Notes: generated by a model not told the origin, from the sequence alone. A DNA stretch of 64,000 bases from Oceanococcus atlanticus (GCF_002088235.1 NZ_AQQV01000002.1:62001-126000), one strand, 5' to 3'. Shown: positions 8,716-19,488, counted from the stretch's first letter. Program-made: numbers and translations.

Positions 8716-11700
8716 TGGTCACCCCCGGCGTTGACATCGGCCTGAACGAACCAGTCACTCCCTCGCCACTGGCGGATACGCTGATCCGATGTGAAATAGA
8801 CAATCTGGTAGCGGTAGTCGCGCCCTGCCATGCGTGGATAGCGGTCGACGTAGACAAACTGCCACTGGTCCGATGCCGGATCCAAAGGCACCAGACCGAT
8901 GTAGGGATCGGCCAGCTTCCAGGTCGTCGGTGTGGTGGCCTGACGATCCCAATGCAAGCGGTCAATGCTTGGCGAGACCTGCTGCCAATCACTGAGCACA
9001 CCGGCGGCGTTGCGCGCCTGGCGATAGACCACGAAGCTCAAAACCTCGCTGAGTGCATTGTCGGCACGCAGCAGTCCGTACTGGGAGCACACCGGCTCGC
9101 GCAATCCGGGCTCGGTCTTGCCGCCACCTTCAGCAGCAGTCCGATAGTCCGTGCACTCATTGTCCAGCGCACCGATCTCAGCCAGAGGCAACGCCAGAAT
9201 CACCCGGTCCACGAACGTGAGCGCGCCGATGTCCAGCCCACTCAACACGCTGAGCACGTCACCTTGAGGTGCCTGCGGCACATCGGGCCAGGGTAGATAC
9301 TGCGGTGGCCCGGCCACCGTATCGCGGTAGGTGCACAGTGGCGCCGTCCAGTCCGACTGCACGGCCGCTTCGCCCTGCACCGTAGGACCGATCGCGCGCA
9401 GACGTACACACCATTCTTCGCCGGCAAACAGGCTGTCTGGCACGACCAGATCGTGACGCAGCACGGCTTGCGGGTCGTTGCCCGGCTGCGCCACGCCCTG
9501 GGTCAGCACTTGCGGCTGTGCGCCGGCGCGGCTCAACTCAATCATGGTTACGGCGATGGGCTCGGCGGGCAGACGCCATTTCACCGTCGCTTTGTCACTG
9601 AGAAATTCCAGCGAAACCGGTTGCGGCTCACCCGGCGGGGTCAGTGATTCTGCCCCGGCCACTTGGAAACAGCCCATCTGCAAAGAAGGCGATTGGTTGT
9701 TGTTTTCGTCCTGACTGTAGGCGGACAAACACAGGGTTCCGGCGATCTGCTCATACTCCAACTCGCCTGGCGTCGCGCTCCCGCACGAACTGGCCAGTTT
9801 GAATCGCTGGTCACCCAGCCGGGCCTCCAAAGTGCCGCAGGTGTCGGCCGGGAAATTGAGCCGATGACGAACCGGCCCTTCGGCGCGCGTGCCGGGCTCG
9901 ACGGGCACGCCATCACAGTTGCGTTTAACCAGCGCCACCTCACCTTTGGTGCAGAAGCCCACCTCGTCGGGGAGGCTCACGCTGCAGGTTTGCGCCGGCT
10001 CATTCTTGCCCGGTGGCTGCAGCTCATAACGCAGATCAATCATTCCCGGCCCGCCGCACTGCTCGCGCACCACATCGCTGAGACACACGGCGCTGCTCTC
10101 ATCGTTCATATCGCGCTGAACCGTAGTGCCGAAACCGGCACCGCCGCACTGAACATCAATACGATCGCTGCGACCGATACGGTCTTCAAAGGCCCAGGGC
10201 TTGTCCTCGTTGATCACCGCGATATCGCACTCGCAGTTCTCATCACCGCTGCGCGTCGAGGATGCGTGCACAGGCACATCCGGCGTACTGCGATCGGGGA
10301 AGATCGCTCGTACCGGCGCGGACAACTGGCTCAAACGGCCATCCGCGGTCACGCTGGCGATGCGGTACCAGAACACCCAACCCGGCTGATCCGCCGGGAT
10401 CTCATCACGAAAACGCACCACCGGATCACCGGTCTGCAAGGTGCCCACGTTGATCTTGGCGTTCTCGACCCAGGCTGACACCCCCGAATCGGGCACCACA
10501 CCGGCATCACACTGCGCACCATTGCCGATCTGACGCTCGACACGGTCGCTGAAACCATCACCATCGGCATCCTGGAACGCACTTGCCTGAGCGAACGTAT
10601 CGAAGCGATAAACCTTGTATGCGCTGACATTGGCACGCACTGCGCGGCGCACACCGGTGTCGCAGTTTTCCTTCAGACCGACCGATTCCACGCGCCCGCT
10701 CTGTTCAATCTCGTCGCGGTTGCAAATGGCGCGACCGGACAGGAATTCATCAATGTAGCCCTGCGGCGTGATGTGCTCCCACCACAGCTCCATCTCAGGA
10801 TCATCGAGCCCCGCATCGGCATAGGTCCGCACATCCCAGGGTGCTGGCGGGCGGCTCATGTCAGGGATGGTGACCAGCACAGCGCGGGTCGCGCCATACT
10901 GGCCGGCGAAGTCGCGGGCAACCAGGTAGTAAGCCCGCGTGTCACCCGGACGCAAACCCGCCGCGATGAGCTGATCGTGGGTTTCCAGAAACACCGGCTC
11001 ACCGTTCTGGGCACCTTCGCTGGTGATCGGCGTGTCATTGACTTGCTGCAGGTCCGGGAAGTCCAACCGCCCCACGCTGTTGTGGGCCAAGCCGCGCGCT
11101 TCACGGGCCAGATCACGGGCCGTCAGCTGGGTGACATTGGAGTCACTGCGGTATAGGTCGTAGCCGGATACGCTGATCTGATTGGCCAGGCGGTCGGCTT
11201 GATTCTCTCCCCCCGGCGTTTTCCAGGTCAGCGCCACGGTGTAGTGATCCTTACCCGCTTCCAGTTCGTCACACGCGCCCTGAGCAACCTGAGCGAAGTC
11301 ATCCACCGCGAGATTGCGAGTGGATTCGGCCAGATTGACCGTGACCTGCCCGGCGCGCACCGTCTCGCCGCCGCTGTGCTGCGCCAACAGTTCGTAGACA
11401 TGATCCGCCGTCGCGGTGGTGTCGATAAAGGCACGGTTGCGTGCCCGTGCGATATTGATATCCATGCGCGAAGCCAAGGCCTGGAACAGGCGATCGGACG
11501 CACGCGAGGAAACCAAACGCTGATGCAGCGCCGCAAAAAACTGGCTCGACTCGAACATCGCCACGTCGGGGTCGTTCAAGGCCAGCCGCTTCAGTTGGGT
11601 CAACGACTCCAGGTAGCGACGCTGCTGGGCAGCGCCGGCGTACAGAGCCTTGATCTGGCTGGCTGACATCACCGCATGCGCGGGCAATCGCGCCAGCTCC

Positions 11701-11939
11701 TCACCGTCGCGCAAAACCACGAACTCGGACAAATCGCCCGGCAATTCGCCCTCCAAAACGTCCCAGCGCAAATACACCGCGCGCTGCTGCTGGCCAGCGC
11801 TGGACATGGAACCCAGCGGGGCGGCTTTGCCCACGAAGTACAGCGCCTGCTGGGCCGATGCCATCACTGGCAAGCCCAGCGCAACAACAGACAGGGCACG
11901 CAGGGTGATAGTGACAATACGAGTAATCATGGCGCGCAT
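8712..11939 (-). CDS. Large secreted protein B with fibronectin-III-like repeats (1075 aa)
   Basis: A signal peptide ends near VMASAQQ. The body contains repeated beta-sandwich segments typical of fibronectin type III, such as LRWDVLEGELPGDLSEFVVLRDGE near the N-terminus and VSGYDLYRSDSN and VSAYKVYRFDT further on. A calcium-type DADGDGFSD motif lies roughly at residue 455. Many paired cysteines in the middle suggest disulphides, consistent with export. Two in-frame ATGs compete. The second (ending at 11930) has AAGGG at about 9 nt and may be the true start, shortening the protein by three residues. The gap to the upstream 2298-aa gene is 3 nt, and the stop overlaps the next start. Function is unknown. 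Confidence 0.8.
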   Translation of the reverse strand: MRAMITRIVTITLRALSVVALGLPVMASAQQALYFVGKAAPLGSMSSAGQQQRAVYLRWDVLEGELPGDLSEFVVLRDGEELARLPAHAVMSASQIKALYAGAAQQRRYLESLTQLKRLALNDPDVAMFESSQFFAALHQRLVSSRASDRLFQALASRMDINIARARNRAFIDTTATADHVYELLAQHSGGETVRAGQVTVNLAESTRNLAVDDFAQVAQGACDELEAGKDHYTVALTWKTPGGENQADRLANQISVSGYDLYRSDSNVTQLTARDLAREARGLAHNSVGRLDFPDLQQVNDTPITSEGAQNGEPVFLETHDQLIAAGLRPGDTRAYYLVARDFAGQYGATRAVLVTIPDMSRPPAPWDVRTYADAGLDDPEMELWWEHITPQGYIDEFLSGRAICNRDEIEQSGRVESVGLKENCDTGVRRAVRANVSAYKVYRFDTFAQASAFQDADGDGFSDRVERQIGNGAQCDAGVVPDSGVSAWVENAKINVGTLQTGDPVVRFRDEIPADQPGWVFWYRIASVTADGRLSQLSAPVRAIFPDRSTPDVPVHASSTRSGDENCECDIAVINEDKPWAFEDRIGRSDRIDVQCGGAGFGTTVQRDMNDESSAVCLSDVVREQCGGPGMIDLRYELQPPGKNEPAQTCSVSLPDEVGFCTKGEVALVKRNCDGVPVEPGTRAEGPVRHRLNFPADTCGTLEARLGDQRFKLASSCGSATPGELEYEQIAGTLCLSAYSQDENNNQSPSLQMGCFQVAGAESLTPPGEPQPVSLEFLSDKATVKWRLPAEPIAVTMIELSRAGAQPQVLTQGVAQPGNDPQAVLRHDLVVPDSLFAGEEWCVRLRAIGPTVQGEAAVQSDWTAPLCTYRDTVAGPPQYLPWPDVPQAPQGDVLSVLSGLDIGALTFVDRVILALPLAEIGALDNECTDYRTAAEGGGKTEPGLREPVCSQYGLLRADNALSEVLSFVVYRQARNAAGVLSDWQQVSPSIDRLHWDRQATTPTTWKLADPYIGLVPLDPASDQWQFVYVDRYPRMAGRDYRYQIVYFTSDQRIRQWRGSDWFVQADVNAGGDQ

Positions 11940-11942
11940 CCC

Positions 11943-14900
11943 TTAGTGCAAGGCGCTGATGGACATGTCGAGCAGCTTCCAGCTGCCGTCGAAACTGGCC
12001 GCGATACGGGCATCAGCGGTGCCACAGAAACTATCGGCGCGACTGCGCTCAACCGAGGTCCAGCCCGCCGGTTCGCACAGCCCCAGACCCGCCGCACCAA
12101 ACCCCTCGCCGGCAAAGACAAAGTCACCGTCGGTGTTGACCGTTCCCAGGGCGCGAATCTGCCCTCGAATAGCGCCAACACAGCCGACTTTGCCGTAGGC
12201 GCCGCCGCCGACCAGGCCGCCAACCGTCAGCGGTGGCCCCGCCAGCAACCAGGCGCCAGCATCCGCCGCCACACCAATGGTCAACGGGCAGCCGTTGGTC
12301 CACACCGGGATGCTGGCCGATCCTCGAACGTAAGCACCGAAGAAACCGCTATCCGGGATCGGAATGAACTGCGCCACATTCGGGTCCAGTTCCAACAGGA
12401 TGTCCTGATTGCAGGTGCGCCCGGCCAGGAACGCCGCCTCAACCGCAATGGCGCTGAACACCGCGCCGGCTGCCGCACCCACATAGGTTTCGCGATCCCC
12501 CACACCGGCAGCGAATGCCGGGTCAAAGATCTTGAACTCGGTGAAGGCGATCTCGCCCTGGGTTTGCAACCCGCCGAACACGCCTTTGGGCACGATTCCG
12601 CTGTTGCCGCTTTGATCCAGCGTGAAGCCCATGTAGATCTTCTTCATGGTGATGTCAGAACTGCCGAAGCGGGCCGGCAGATTGAACGCAGAAAGAGTCA
12701 CATCCAGACGGCTCTGGCCCTGCGGAATGCTGCATCCGCCGGTCTTGTTATTGGCCGACCAGCTCACCGCATCGAGTGCCGCACCAAAGGTCTTGGGATC
12801 CTGGCCTTCGGCATCGGCGCCCATGGTCCACTGCGCGCCGAGGTGCGCACGCTCCAGTTCGTCACCGGCAATCACCGCAAAACCGTCCATGCTGGCCGAC
12901 TGCAAGGGAATCGCTTTGAGCGGGGCGGTCGCATCCGCGAGCAGCTCGTTGATTTCACCTTCCACCTTGGCCACCGCGCCTTTCACCGCCATGTTCACCT
13001 GGTCGGTGACATCCAGCACCAGCGAGTTGAGCTTGTAGCGCAGTTCGGCCATTTGCTTGTCCGCCTCGGCGCGCAGATTGCGCACCGGCGGGGCGTCCAT
13101 CAGCGCCATCACCAGCATGCGGCGCAATTCATCCGGGCTGTAACTGGCACCGGGCAAGACGCCCGCCAGTTGCGTGCGGATCGTGCGCTCAACCTGGTCG
13201 AACTCGCTTTCAACACGCTGGGTGATTTGCGCAGCGAGGAAGTCGAGTATGTCGACCTGAGCGGGATCACGCGGGTCGGCAATCACGGTATTCACCATCG
13301 GGTGAACAACCCCAAGGCCACTGGCAAACAGGGCGGAGCCGGTGATGTAGTCATCCAGCAGGGCTTTAACATCCGCCGCATCCGGCGGATTGGCGACTTG
13401 CTGATCAATTTGATCGAGCATGTCTTCGGCCCGCGCCAGAGTCTGATTAAAGGTGTTGAGCGGTGCGACGATCTGATCACGCACTGTGGTGGTCAGAGCG
13501 CCGAGCTGATCGAGCTGGCTGCTGGCGGTGTTCAACACCCCGCTGACACGCTGGACCTCGGTGTCGATCTGCCCCAGCAGGTCGTCAGCTTGGGTCATCA
13601 TGTCCGCAACCTGGCTGGAGCACACCGAAGTCTTGAGGCGCTCCTCAACTTCACCCAGGCGCTCGAGCAGATCCTGTGCGTTGCGCGAGACCGCCTGCTG
13701 CCCATCCTGCAGGGCTTGCGCCAGAGTTTCGTCCTGCGCGGCCAGCTGGATGATCGGCACCAGCAGATCACTGCCTTTGGCCAGATTCAAAACGGTGCGC
13801 ATCACATCCAACGAGGCAAACAGCTGCGCCACATAACCGCTGGCCTCACCAGTGAGGCTGCCGCCGCAAACCGTGCTGACCACCTGGCTGGCCTGACGCA
13901 GCAGACTGTCAATTTCGGCCAGGCTGTACTCGATCTTGGCCACCGCATCCTGTCCTTGCTCGACAACTGACTGAGCACGCGAGACCTCATCGCCGATGCG
14001 CCCGGCGACCTGACTCAAGCCGCTGTGCAGCTGCCCGCTGGCCGCCGAAAGTTGGGTCAAGGCGCTGCGAACCTCGGCCGGCACCTGCGGCAACGGCGAC
14101 GGATCCAGCTGCCAGTTTTCAACTTCGCTGAGCAAGCGCAAACCAGGCTCACGTACGCTTTGCTCGGCCTGATCCAGCAATGACAAGGTCGGCTGCAGAA
14201 TCTCACTGCGCAGCAAACCGATGACCTGATCCGGCGCGCTGTGCAACTCGGCCAGCCCCTTGGACAGCGTCACCAGGGGATCTTCTCGATAGGGTGACAG
14301 CGCGCCAATGGCTTCACCGCCTTCTTCCAAAGATCGTGTCAGACCTTCTTCGATCAGCGTGTCCAGGCCGCGACCGGCGAAGCGGTTCACCACATTGAGC
14401 TTGTCTTGAATGTCGCTGAACAGCGGCTCCAGAACCGGCCCCTTGACCACACGCGACTTGATCAGCAGCGCGTCGACTTTGGCCAATGAGTCCGGATTGC
14501 CCAGATCCATCTGTATCTGCAGCTCTTGCAGGGCCTGGATATCCGCGCTGGCGCCGAAGCTGAACTTGGTGCGATCCGATTCGATGAAATTGATACCGGC
14601 ACCGGCTTCAAGCACCAGCAAGTCGATCGACTTGCGCACACCGATGAAACTCGACAGCTCGCGACCATCCAGGCCCATCGGCGCGAAATAGGCCGGCAGG
14701 CGGAAGCCGAAGCCGGTGTTGCCCCAGCTGTAACTCACATCGAATTGCAGCGCGCTGTTGTCGGCAAGCCCGGCCATCAGCGCCTGGTTGTTGCGGGCCA
14801 GATTCTGACCGTCCAACTCACCGCGCGGCAGCAAGGCCGACGGTGCAGCGACATAGCCGTCCAGTGATAAACCGAAATTGACGCTATTGAATAAGCGGTA

Positions 14901-17900
14901 GTCCGCTTCGACCGCGTTCCAGAACGGCAGACCGACCAGCGCCTCGCCGTCCATCCAGGCGAAAGCCGCCTCCTGCCCGCCCGCGAAATCGGTGCAGCTC
15001 AGCAAGCGATCATTGGCGTTGCCGTCCACACAATTCAGACGCGCTTTGGACACCTGGGTGGCAAACCCGGCTTTGTCTTGTGTGGCATCCAGGGCGAACT
15101 CACCCAGGCCACGGCTTTGCTGGAAGCGCACATAGCCATCAGGTGACCAGCCGATCTGCATGGCAATCGGACGATCCAACGCCAGCGCATGGACACTCTG
15201 GCTGAGCGTGGCGAACAAGGGATCATCGCCACATTGCGCGGCGACATCGCCACTGGCATCGGTGAATTTCAGGCTGCCGATCACGCTGGGCATCTGCCAG
15301 CTGCCCAGGGCTGTCGGGCAGTTTTCGTCCACCACGCCGTTGCCGTTGTCGTCGCTCTGATCGCACAGCTCAAAGACCAGGCGCCCCTGGCCAAGATTGG
15401 CCGCACAATCAATCTGCAACCCGGCAAACAGGATGTCTGAAATCTGCGCGTCACCGGCCAGATCAAAACCACCGTCCAGCCAGGTGGTTTCGTCGATCTG
15501 ATTGTCGACCGCGCGGATGGCGAAGCGCGACATTGCCATGTCGTATCCGGACAAACGCAGTGTTTGCCCCGCACCGCCCAGATTGGCGTTGAAAACACCG
15601 GTAAACCCGCCCGGACGCAGCACATACTTGGTCGCTACGCTGGCGCTCAAATTGCTGATATCGCCGCCGGAATCCACACGCAAGGCTTTACCGGCCAGAC
15701 TGCGACCGCCGCCAAGTTGCGGGACGCCGGTTGCGTCCGAGTAAATCTGCGGCCCCACGCTTAAGCCGATAGGGGCATAGTTACCCAGGCGATAGGCCTC
15801 GCTCCCAACCGGATGAATCTCAAGGCCGTTACCGCCGAAATTCAAATGCGCATTGAGCGCGCTGACAACATCAGACTGTGCATCAAAGCGATAACCCGCC
15901 AGCGCTAAGGTCGCGCGATCGCCGGTCATCAGGTCATCGGGCCGGGCAAACGCAAAACGCCCCTCGCCCTTGCGCCCGAAGGCAGGTTGCTGCGTCGCCT
16001 GGACCAGCACATCACCGACCGCGAATCCCTTGTCATCGCGGATCAGCTGGCCGCGAACCTCGTAGGGCAAAGCCGTGCCGGCCAAACAACCCGCGTCACG
16101 GCAATCGGCACTTTGATCGAAGCGGTAGGTCACAACCGGACTTTCCCACTCGTAAAAGCGCGTCTCGCGCAGATACACACTAAACGCATCCCAGCTGATC
16201 TGGCCCGCAGGCACGCTGATCCGCCCGTTTCCGCCAGCAAAGCTCAGGGTGCCGTCCAGGCCTTGAGGCGTGAGCTTGAGACTGCTGCTGACACTGCTTC
16301 GGTACAGCACATCATTGCTCGCCAAAAGGCTCAAGTCATGGCGCGGATCTTGACTCGACATCGCGCGGTGCTGCAGGAAACGCAGACCATTGACACTGAG
16401 CTGGGCGCCATTTTCAGTTAAACGACCACCGTCGATCCGCATACCGAACGGCAGCCATTCCGTCATCAGCGTCAGCGGGGTCGCCGTATTACCGACATAC
16501 AACATCGGCAACAACACCCCTGGCAGCTGCGGCAACTCCGTGCCATGGCCATCCGGCAGCGGCCACAGCGATTCAGCCAGGTCGATATCCGCATCGGTCG
16601 CGGTGATGGCCGAGCGGCCCGCGTTGGGCGTCAGCGAAACACAAATCTGGCCGTCCAGCACATAGGGTGCGTCCGCCGCTTGCGGGTCGCTGCCCAGGGC
16701 ACGCAAGGTGGCATCGTCAAAGCCCGGCTGATAGGTCAAATAGCGACCATCGAGCAACACATCACCGCTGGGGCACAGAGCGCCAGGCGCATCGTCAAGA
16801 ACAATGTTGCCTGGCAGCAAGGGCAAGCGAAGATCACCGAACTGAACCTCGTCTTCCAGAGGTATCAGCAAGGGCAATTCGGCCACGATGGGCGCATCCA
16901 CAAAGGCGCCGTCCACCTGCAGGCGCAAGCGATAGCCGGGACTTGCCCGCGCCACATCGAGCAGATCCTGCAAGGCTTGACCCGCCAGGCTGACCAGAAT
17001 CTGAGGTGCATCGCTCAGCGGATCATCAAGATGCAGCACGTCAGCGCCAAAATAGGCGTAGGTACCCATTGCCGCCTGTGCCTGGACGCTCTGCTGAGCA
17101 TCGACCACGTATAAGGTCAGTTCCACCGGCCAATCACGCATGCGCGCGGCGCAACGATTGCCCCCACTGTTGCAGCTGGTTTGCAGCACGATGGCGAGTC
17201 GCAATGCCAACTCGGCGTCATCGCCCACCAGCCCCTCCAGCGCATTGACCGGGTTTTGGCATGGTTCATCGCGCAGCTCCGCGGCGGCCCCGGCGGAGAC
17301 AAAACAGGCCCGCGCCAGGTCCACACTGGTGCTGTCATCACGGCGCAAACCGGGCGGCTCTTGATCCGTGATACCGGCACTGGCAGAGGCATTATTGATG
17401 CTCTCATCGCCATCAATCTGCACCTGAAATTGCTCGCCCCCTTCGCTGACATCATCAATCAACAGGGGAATGAAGACCCGTACATCACGCACATTGGCCG
17501 GTAACGTGACCACGCGCGAACCACCGACAAAGTCGATGCCGTCCAGCGCGCTACCCGAGGTGGCGTGCAGATTGATCTGACGCTCGTCGCTAAAATCACC
17601 GGACCGGCGCACCACCATGACAAGCTCACCGTAGGATTCGAACGCACTGGTCCCGGCGATACTGATCCCCGGTTGGGGCTGCCAACTGCAAATCAGGTTG
17701 CAGACCCACACCATGTCGTCCGGGATCTGCAAATTCGGCAGCACAATCTGTCCCGCCAAGCGAATCAGACGCTCGAGCTCCCGAGCGTCCCATCCATTGA
17801 ACAGATCAAACAGATCGACAATGTCGATCTTGCCCTGGCCAAGCTGCTTATTGATGACTTCCCAGGCAACCGGCATGCGCCCCGACAAGCGCTGCTCGTT

Positions 17901-18839
17901 CATGAGTGCGGCTGACAGCAACAGCAACGACAGATGCGGATCGCTCAGGTCTGCATCGTCCTTGATTTTGGAAAAATCCAGGGTGTTCAGATCCACACCG
18001 GCCGCAAACCCCAAACCGTTGCGCAGCTTGTTCTCCACCAACGGTAAACGTTGGGATAGCGCCCCGGCACCGCCGGAAAACCCCGGCGGCGGCTTCAACG
18101 CCATACCACGCATGATGTGGGTCAGGATGTTGATGTTCTCGGTCTGCGGGCCGGCTACGCGGAACAAGGTGTAAAGCGGTGTCTCCAGTGTGATGGTCTC
18201 TCCGCTCAACTCATCAACGAACTGCCCCGTTGCTTCCAGTTCAATCAGCGCCCCAACGGGGGCCTGCATTTGATAGCCACCTTGATTGTTAACGCTCACC
18301 GGCAACTGGCGCACGCCGCCACCCTGCTGATTGAGTTGCCGCGCATTCATATTCAGCTGATTGAACAAGCCCTTCTGCACTACCCCCGTGATCGGCACAT
18401 AAGTGGCCGCGGTGGGCGCCGGGCTGGGTGTGCCTAGCGGTGTCGGGCTGGGAGTGGCCGACGGAGACGCAGTAATCGTGGGCGCTGGACTGGGCGTGGC
18501 GCTGGGCGTTGTGCTGGGACTCGGCGCTGGTGTGTTGCCCGGGGTCACCGCAGGACTGCCCGTGGGCGTCGCGGTCGGCGCCGGGCTTGTATCTGGTGAG
18601 GGGCTGGGGCTTAGCGTGACAGCTGGCGACGGGCTTGGGCTCGCGCTGGGCGACGGGCTGGGCGATGCCGCCGCCGTGGGGCTGGCGCTGGGTGAGACCA
18701 CAGGCTCACCGCTGTCAGAACCGGAGGAGCACCCGACCAGCCACAGCATCATGGCAGCCAGCGCCAGATTGCGCGGCACCCAGCGCGCCTTCAGTGTGTT
18801 CTCAACCGTATACCGGGCGTCCCGCGTCAGCCAGTGCAT
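11943..18839 (-). CDS. Giant lipoprotein A with Ser/Pro/Thr-rich stalk, Calx-beta domain and long helical region (2298 aa)
   Basis: First structural gene of the block. The start follows GAGGA at 7 nt. The lipobox is LVGC with the cysteine at residue 37. Next comes a low-complexity Ser/Pro/Thr/Ala stalk (about residues 45-165), of the kind that spans the periplasm or cell surface. A PITGVVQKGLF segment then starts a domain resembling those that follow the lipid anchor in other large exported lipoproteins. A Calx-beta-like domain sits near residues 400-480. Large beta-rich stretches follow, and then about 450 residues (roughly 1480-1950) are strongly helical, with heptad-like Leu/Ala/Gln spacing that suggests a coiled coil. 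The Gly- and Cys-rich C-terminus looks beta-structured. No catalytic motif is recognised. It is probably the anchor or backbone of an assembly made with the next three proteins. Confidence 0.82.
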   Translation of the reverse strand: MHWLTRDARYTVENTLKARWVPRNLALAAMMLWLVGCSSGSDSGEPVVSPSASPTAAASPSPSPSASPSPSPAVTLSPSPSPDTSPAPTATPTGSPAVTPGNTPAPSPSTTPSATPSPAPTITASPSATPSPTPLGTPSPAPTAATYVPITGVVQKGLFNQLNMNARQLNQQGGGVRQLPVSVNNQGGYQMQAPVGALIELEATGQFVDELSGETITLETPLYTLFRVAGPQTENINILTHIMRGMALKPPPGFSGGAGALSQRLPLVENKLRNGLGFAAGVDLNTLDFSKIKDDADLSDPHLSLLLLSAALMNEQRLSGRMPVAWEVINKQLGQGKIDIVDLFDLFNGWDARELERLIRLAGQIVLPNLQIPDDMVWVCNLICSWQPQPGISIAGTSAFESYGELVMVVRRSGDFSDERQINLHATSGSALDGIDFVGGSRVVTLPANVRDVRVFIPLLIDDVSEGGEQFQVQIDGDESINNASASAGITDQEPPGLRRDDSTSVDLARACFVSAGAAAELRDEPCQNPVNALEGLVGDDAELALRLAIVLQTSCNSGGNRCAARMRDWPVELTLYVVDAQQSVQAQAAMGTYAYFGADVLHLDDPLSDAPQILVSLAGQALQDLLDVARASPGYRLRLQVDGAFVDAPIVAELPLLIPLEDEVQFGDLRLPLLPGNIVLDDAPGALCPSGDVLLDGRYLTYQPGFDDATLRALGSDPQAADAPYVLDGQICVSLTPNAGRSAITATDADIDLAESLWPLPDGHGTELPQLPGVLLPMLYVGNTATPLTLMTEWLPFGMRIDGGRLTENGAQLSVNGLRFLQHRAMSSQDPRHDLSLLASNDVLYRSSVSSSLKLTPQGLDGTLSFAGGNGRISVPAGQISWDAFSVYLRETRFYEWESPVVTYRFDQSADCRDAGCLAGTALPYEVRGQLIRDDKGFAVGDVLVQATQQPAFGRKGEGRFAFARPDDLMTGDRATLALAGYRFDAQSDVVSALNAHLNFGGNGLEIHPVGSEAYRLGNYAPIGLSVGPQIYSDATGVPQLGGGRSLAGKALRVDSGGDISNLSASVATKYVLRPGGFTGVFNANLGGAGQTLRLSGYDMAMSRFAIRAVDNQIDETTWLDGGFDLAGDAQISDILFAGLQIDCAANLGQGRLVFELCDQSDDNGNGVVDENCPTALGSWQMPSVIGSLKFTDASGDVAAQCGDDPLFATLSQSVHALALDRPIAMQIGWSPDGYVRFQQSRGLGEFALDATQDKAGFATQVSKARLNCVDGNANDRLLSCTDFAGGQEAAFAWMDGEALVGLPFWNAVEADYRLFNSVNFGLSLDGYVAAPSALLPRGELDGQNLARNNQALMAGLADNSALQFDVSYSWGNTGFGFRLPAYFAPMGLDGRELSSFIGVRKSIDLLVLEAGAGINFIESDRTKFSFGASADIQALQELQIQMDLGNPDSLAKVDALLIKSRVVKGPVLEPLFSDIQDKLNVVNRFAGRGLDTLIEEGLTRSLEEGGEAIGALSPYREDPLVTLSKGLAELHSAPDQVIGLLRSEILQPTLSLLDQAEQSVREPGLRLLSEVENWQLDPSPLPQVPAEVRSALTQLSAASGQLHSGLSQVAGRIGDEVSRAQSVVEQGQDAVAKIEYSLAEIDSLLRQASQVVSTVCGGSLTGEASGYVAQLFASLDVMRTVLNLAKGSDLLVPIIQLAAQDETLAQALQDGQQAVSRNAQDLLERLGEVEERLKTSVCSSQVADMMTQADDLLGQIDTEVQRVSGVLNTASSQLDQLGALTTTVRDQIVAPLNTFNQTLARAEDMLDQIDQQVANPPDAADVKALLDDYITGSALFASGLGVVHPMVNTVIADPRDPAQVDILDFLAAQITQRVESEFDQVERTIRTQLAGVLPGASYSPDELRRMLVMALMDAPPVRNLRAEADKQMAELRYKLNSLVLDVTDQVNMAVKGAVAKVEGEINELLADATAPLKAIPLQSASMDGFAVIAGDELERAHLGAQWTMGADAEGQDPKTFGAALDAVSWSANNKTGGCSIPQGQSRLDVTLSAFNLPARFGSSDITMKKIYMGFTLDQSGNSGIVPKGVFGGLQTQGEIAFTEFKIFDPAFAAGVGDRETYVGAAAGAVFSAIAVEAAFLAGRTCNQDILLELDPNVAQFIPIPDSGFFGAYVRGSASIPVWTNGCPLTIGVAADAGAWLLAGPPLTVGGLVGGGAYGKVGCVGAIRGQIRALGTVNTDGDFVFAGEGFGAAGLGLCEPAGWTSVERSRADSFCGTADARIAASFDGSWKLLDMSISALH

Positions 18840-18921
18840 TGCACGTCCTCGTCATCAACCAGCCGCGATCGTTACGGCCCTTGTCTTTTAAGTACGATGA
18901 CATGCGTCCTAACGGACAGTC

Positions 18922-19470
18922 TCAGTGAATTTCTTCACCCAGGACGTGATGCAACCACGCTTTGGCCTTGACCCAGTCGCGTCGCAGCGTGCGTTCCGTG
19001 ATGTCGAGCAAGGCGGTGATATCGTCGTCGGAGTAACCGGCGAAATAGCGGCATTCCACCAGCGCGGCAAGCCGCGGGTTGAACGCTTCAAGCTGCGTCA
19101 AAGCCTGATCGAGATTAACCAGGAACTCATCACTGGCCGCTTCACCCACATCATGCTGATCGTCCAGGCTCACCGCGCTGCTGGCCCCCTGGCGCTTGGC
19201 CGTCAACCAGTAGCGTGCTTCATCCACCAGAACCTGACGTATTGCGTGGGCCGCGACCCGCAGAAAATGCTGGCGACTTTCCCAACCCCCGGAATGACGC
19301 AGTTTGAGGTAGGCCTCACCGACCAGCGCGGTGGTGTTCAAGGTGTCCCCGACCTGGTGCTGGCGGCGCAAGGTGGCGGCCAGACCTTTCAGCTCGGCAT
19401 ACAGCTGTCGCGTCATATCCTGCAGTTCGACTGACGAGCCAGATTGGGCCATGGGTACGCTAGAACGCAT
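18922..19470 (-). CDS. ECF RNA polymerase sigma factor, TIGR02999-like
   Basis: A 182-residue sigma factor. Region 2 contains LYAELKGLAATLRRQ and NTTALVGEAYLKLRH, both hallmarks of the sigma family commonly found beside Ser/Thr kinases in Xanthomonadales-like bacteria. Region 4 has the helix-turn-helix YFAGYSDDDITALLDITERT. It directs RNA polymerase to a specific promoter set. The gene lies 82 nt upstream of the four giant exported-protein genes on the same strand and diverges from a Ser/Thr kinase gene 65 nt away. The likely job is to control that block, with the kinase providing the signal; this is inference. No anti-sigma factor is visible. A start at the second in-frame ATG (MAQSGSS, six codons on) is also possible. 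Confidence 0.88.
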   Translation of the reverse strand: MRSSVPMAQSGSSVELQDMTRQLYAELKGLAATLRRQHQVGDTLNTTALVGEAYLKLRHSGGWESRQHFLRVAAHAIRQVLVDEARYWLTAKRQGASSAVSLDDQHDVGEAASDEFLVNLDQALTQLEAFNPRLAALVECRYFAGYSDDDITALLDITERTLRRDWVKAKAWLHHVLGEEIH

Positions 19471-19488
19471 CGGGTGGATGTCCGTGCA

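Noticed and set aside
11676-13970. 764-aa plus-strand open frame
   Set aside because: It is antisense to the giant exported proteins, with Arg/His/Gln-rich composition typical of a shadow frame.
18400-18720. Short repeats that could suggest CRISPR
   Set aside because: The repeats code for a Ser/Pro stalk in one open frame, with no constant spacers or repeat length.
18403-18891. Plus-strand Gly/Val/Leu-rich frame of 162 aa
   Set aside because: It is the antisense reading of the Ser/Pro-rich stalk of the 2298-aa lipoprotein and has no independent support.
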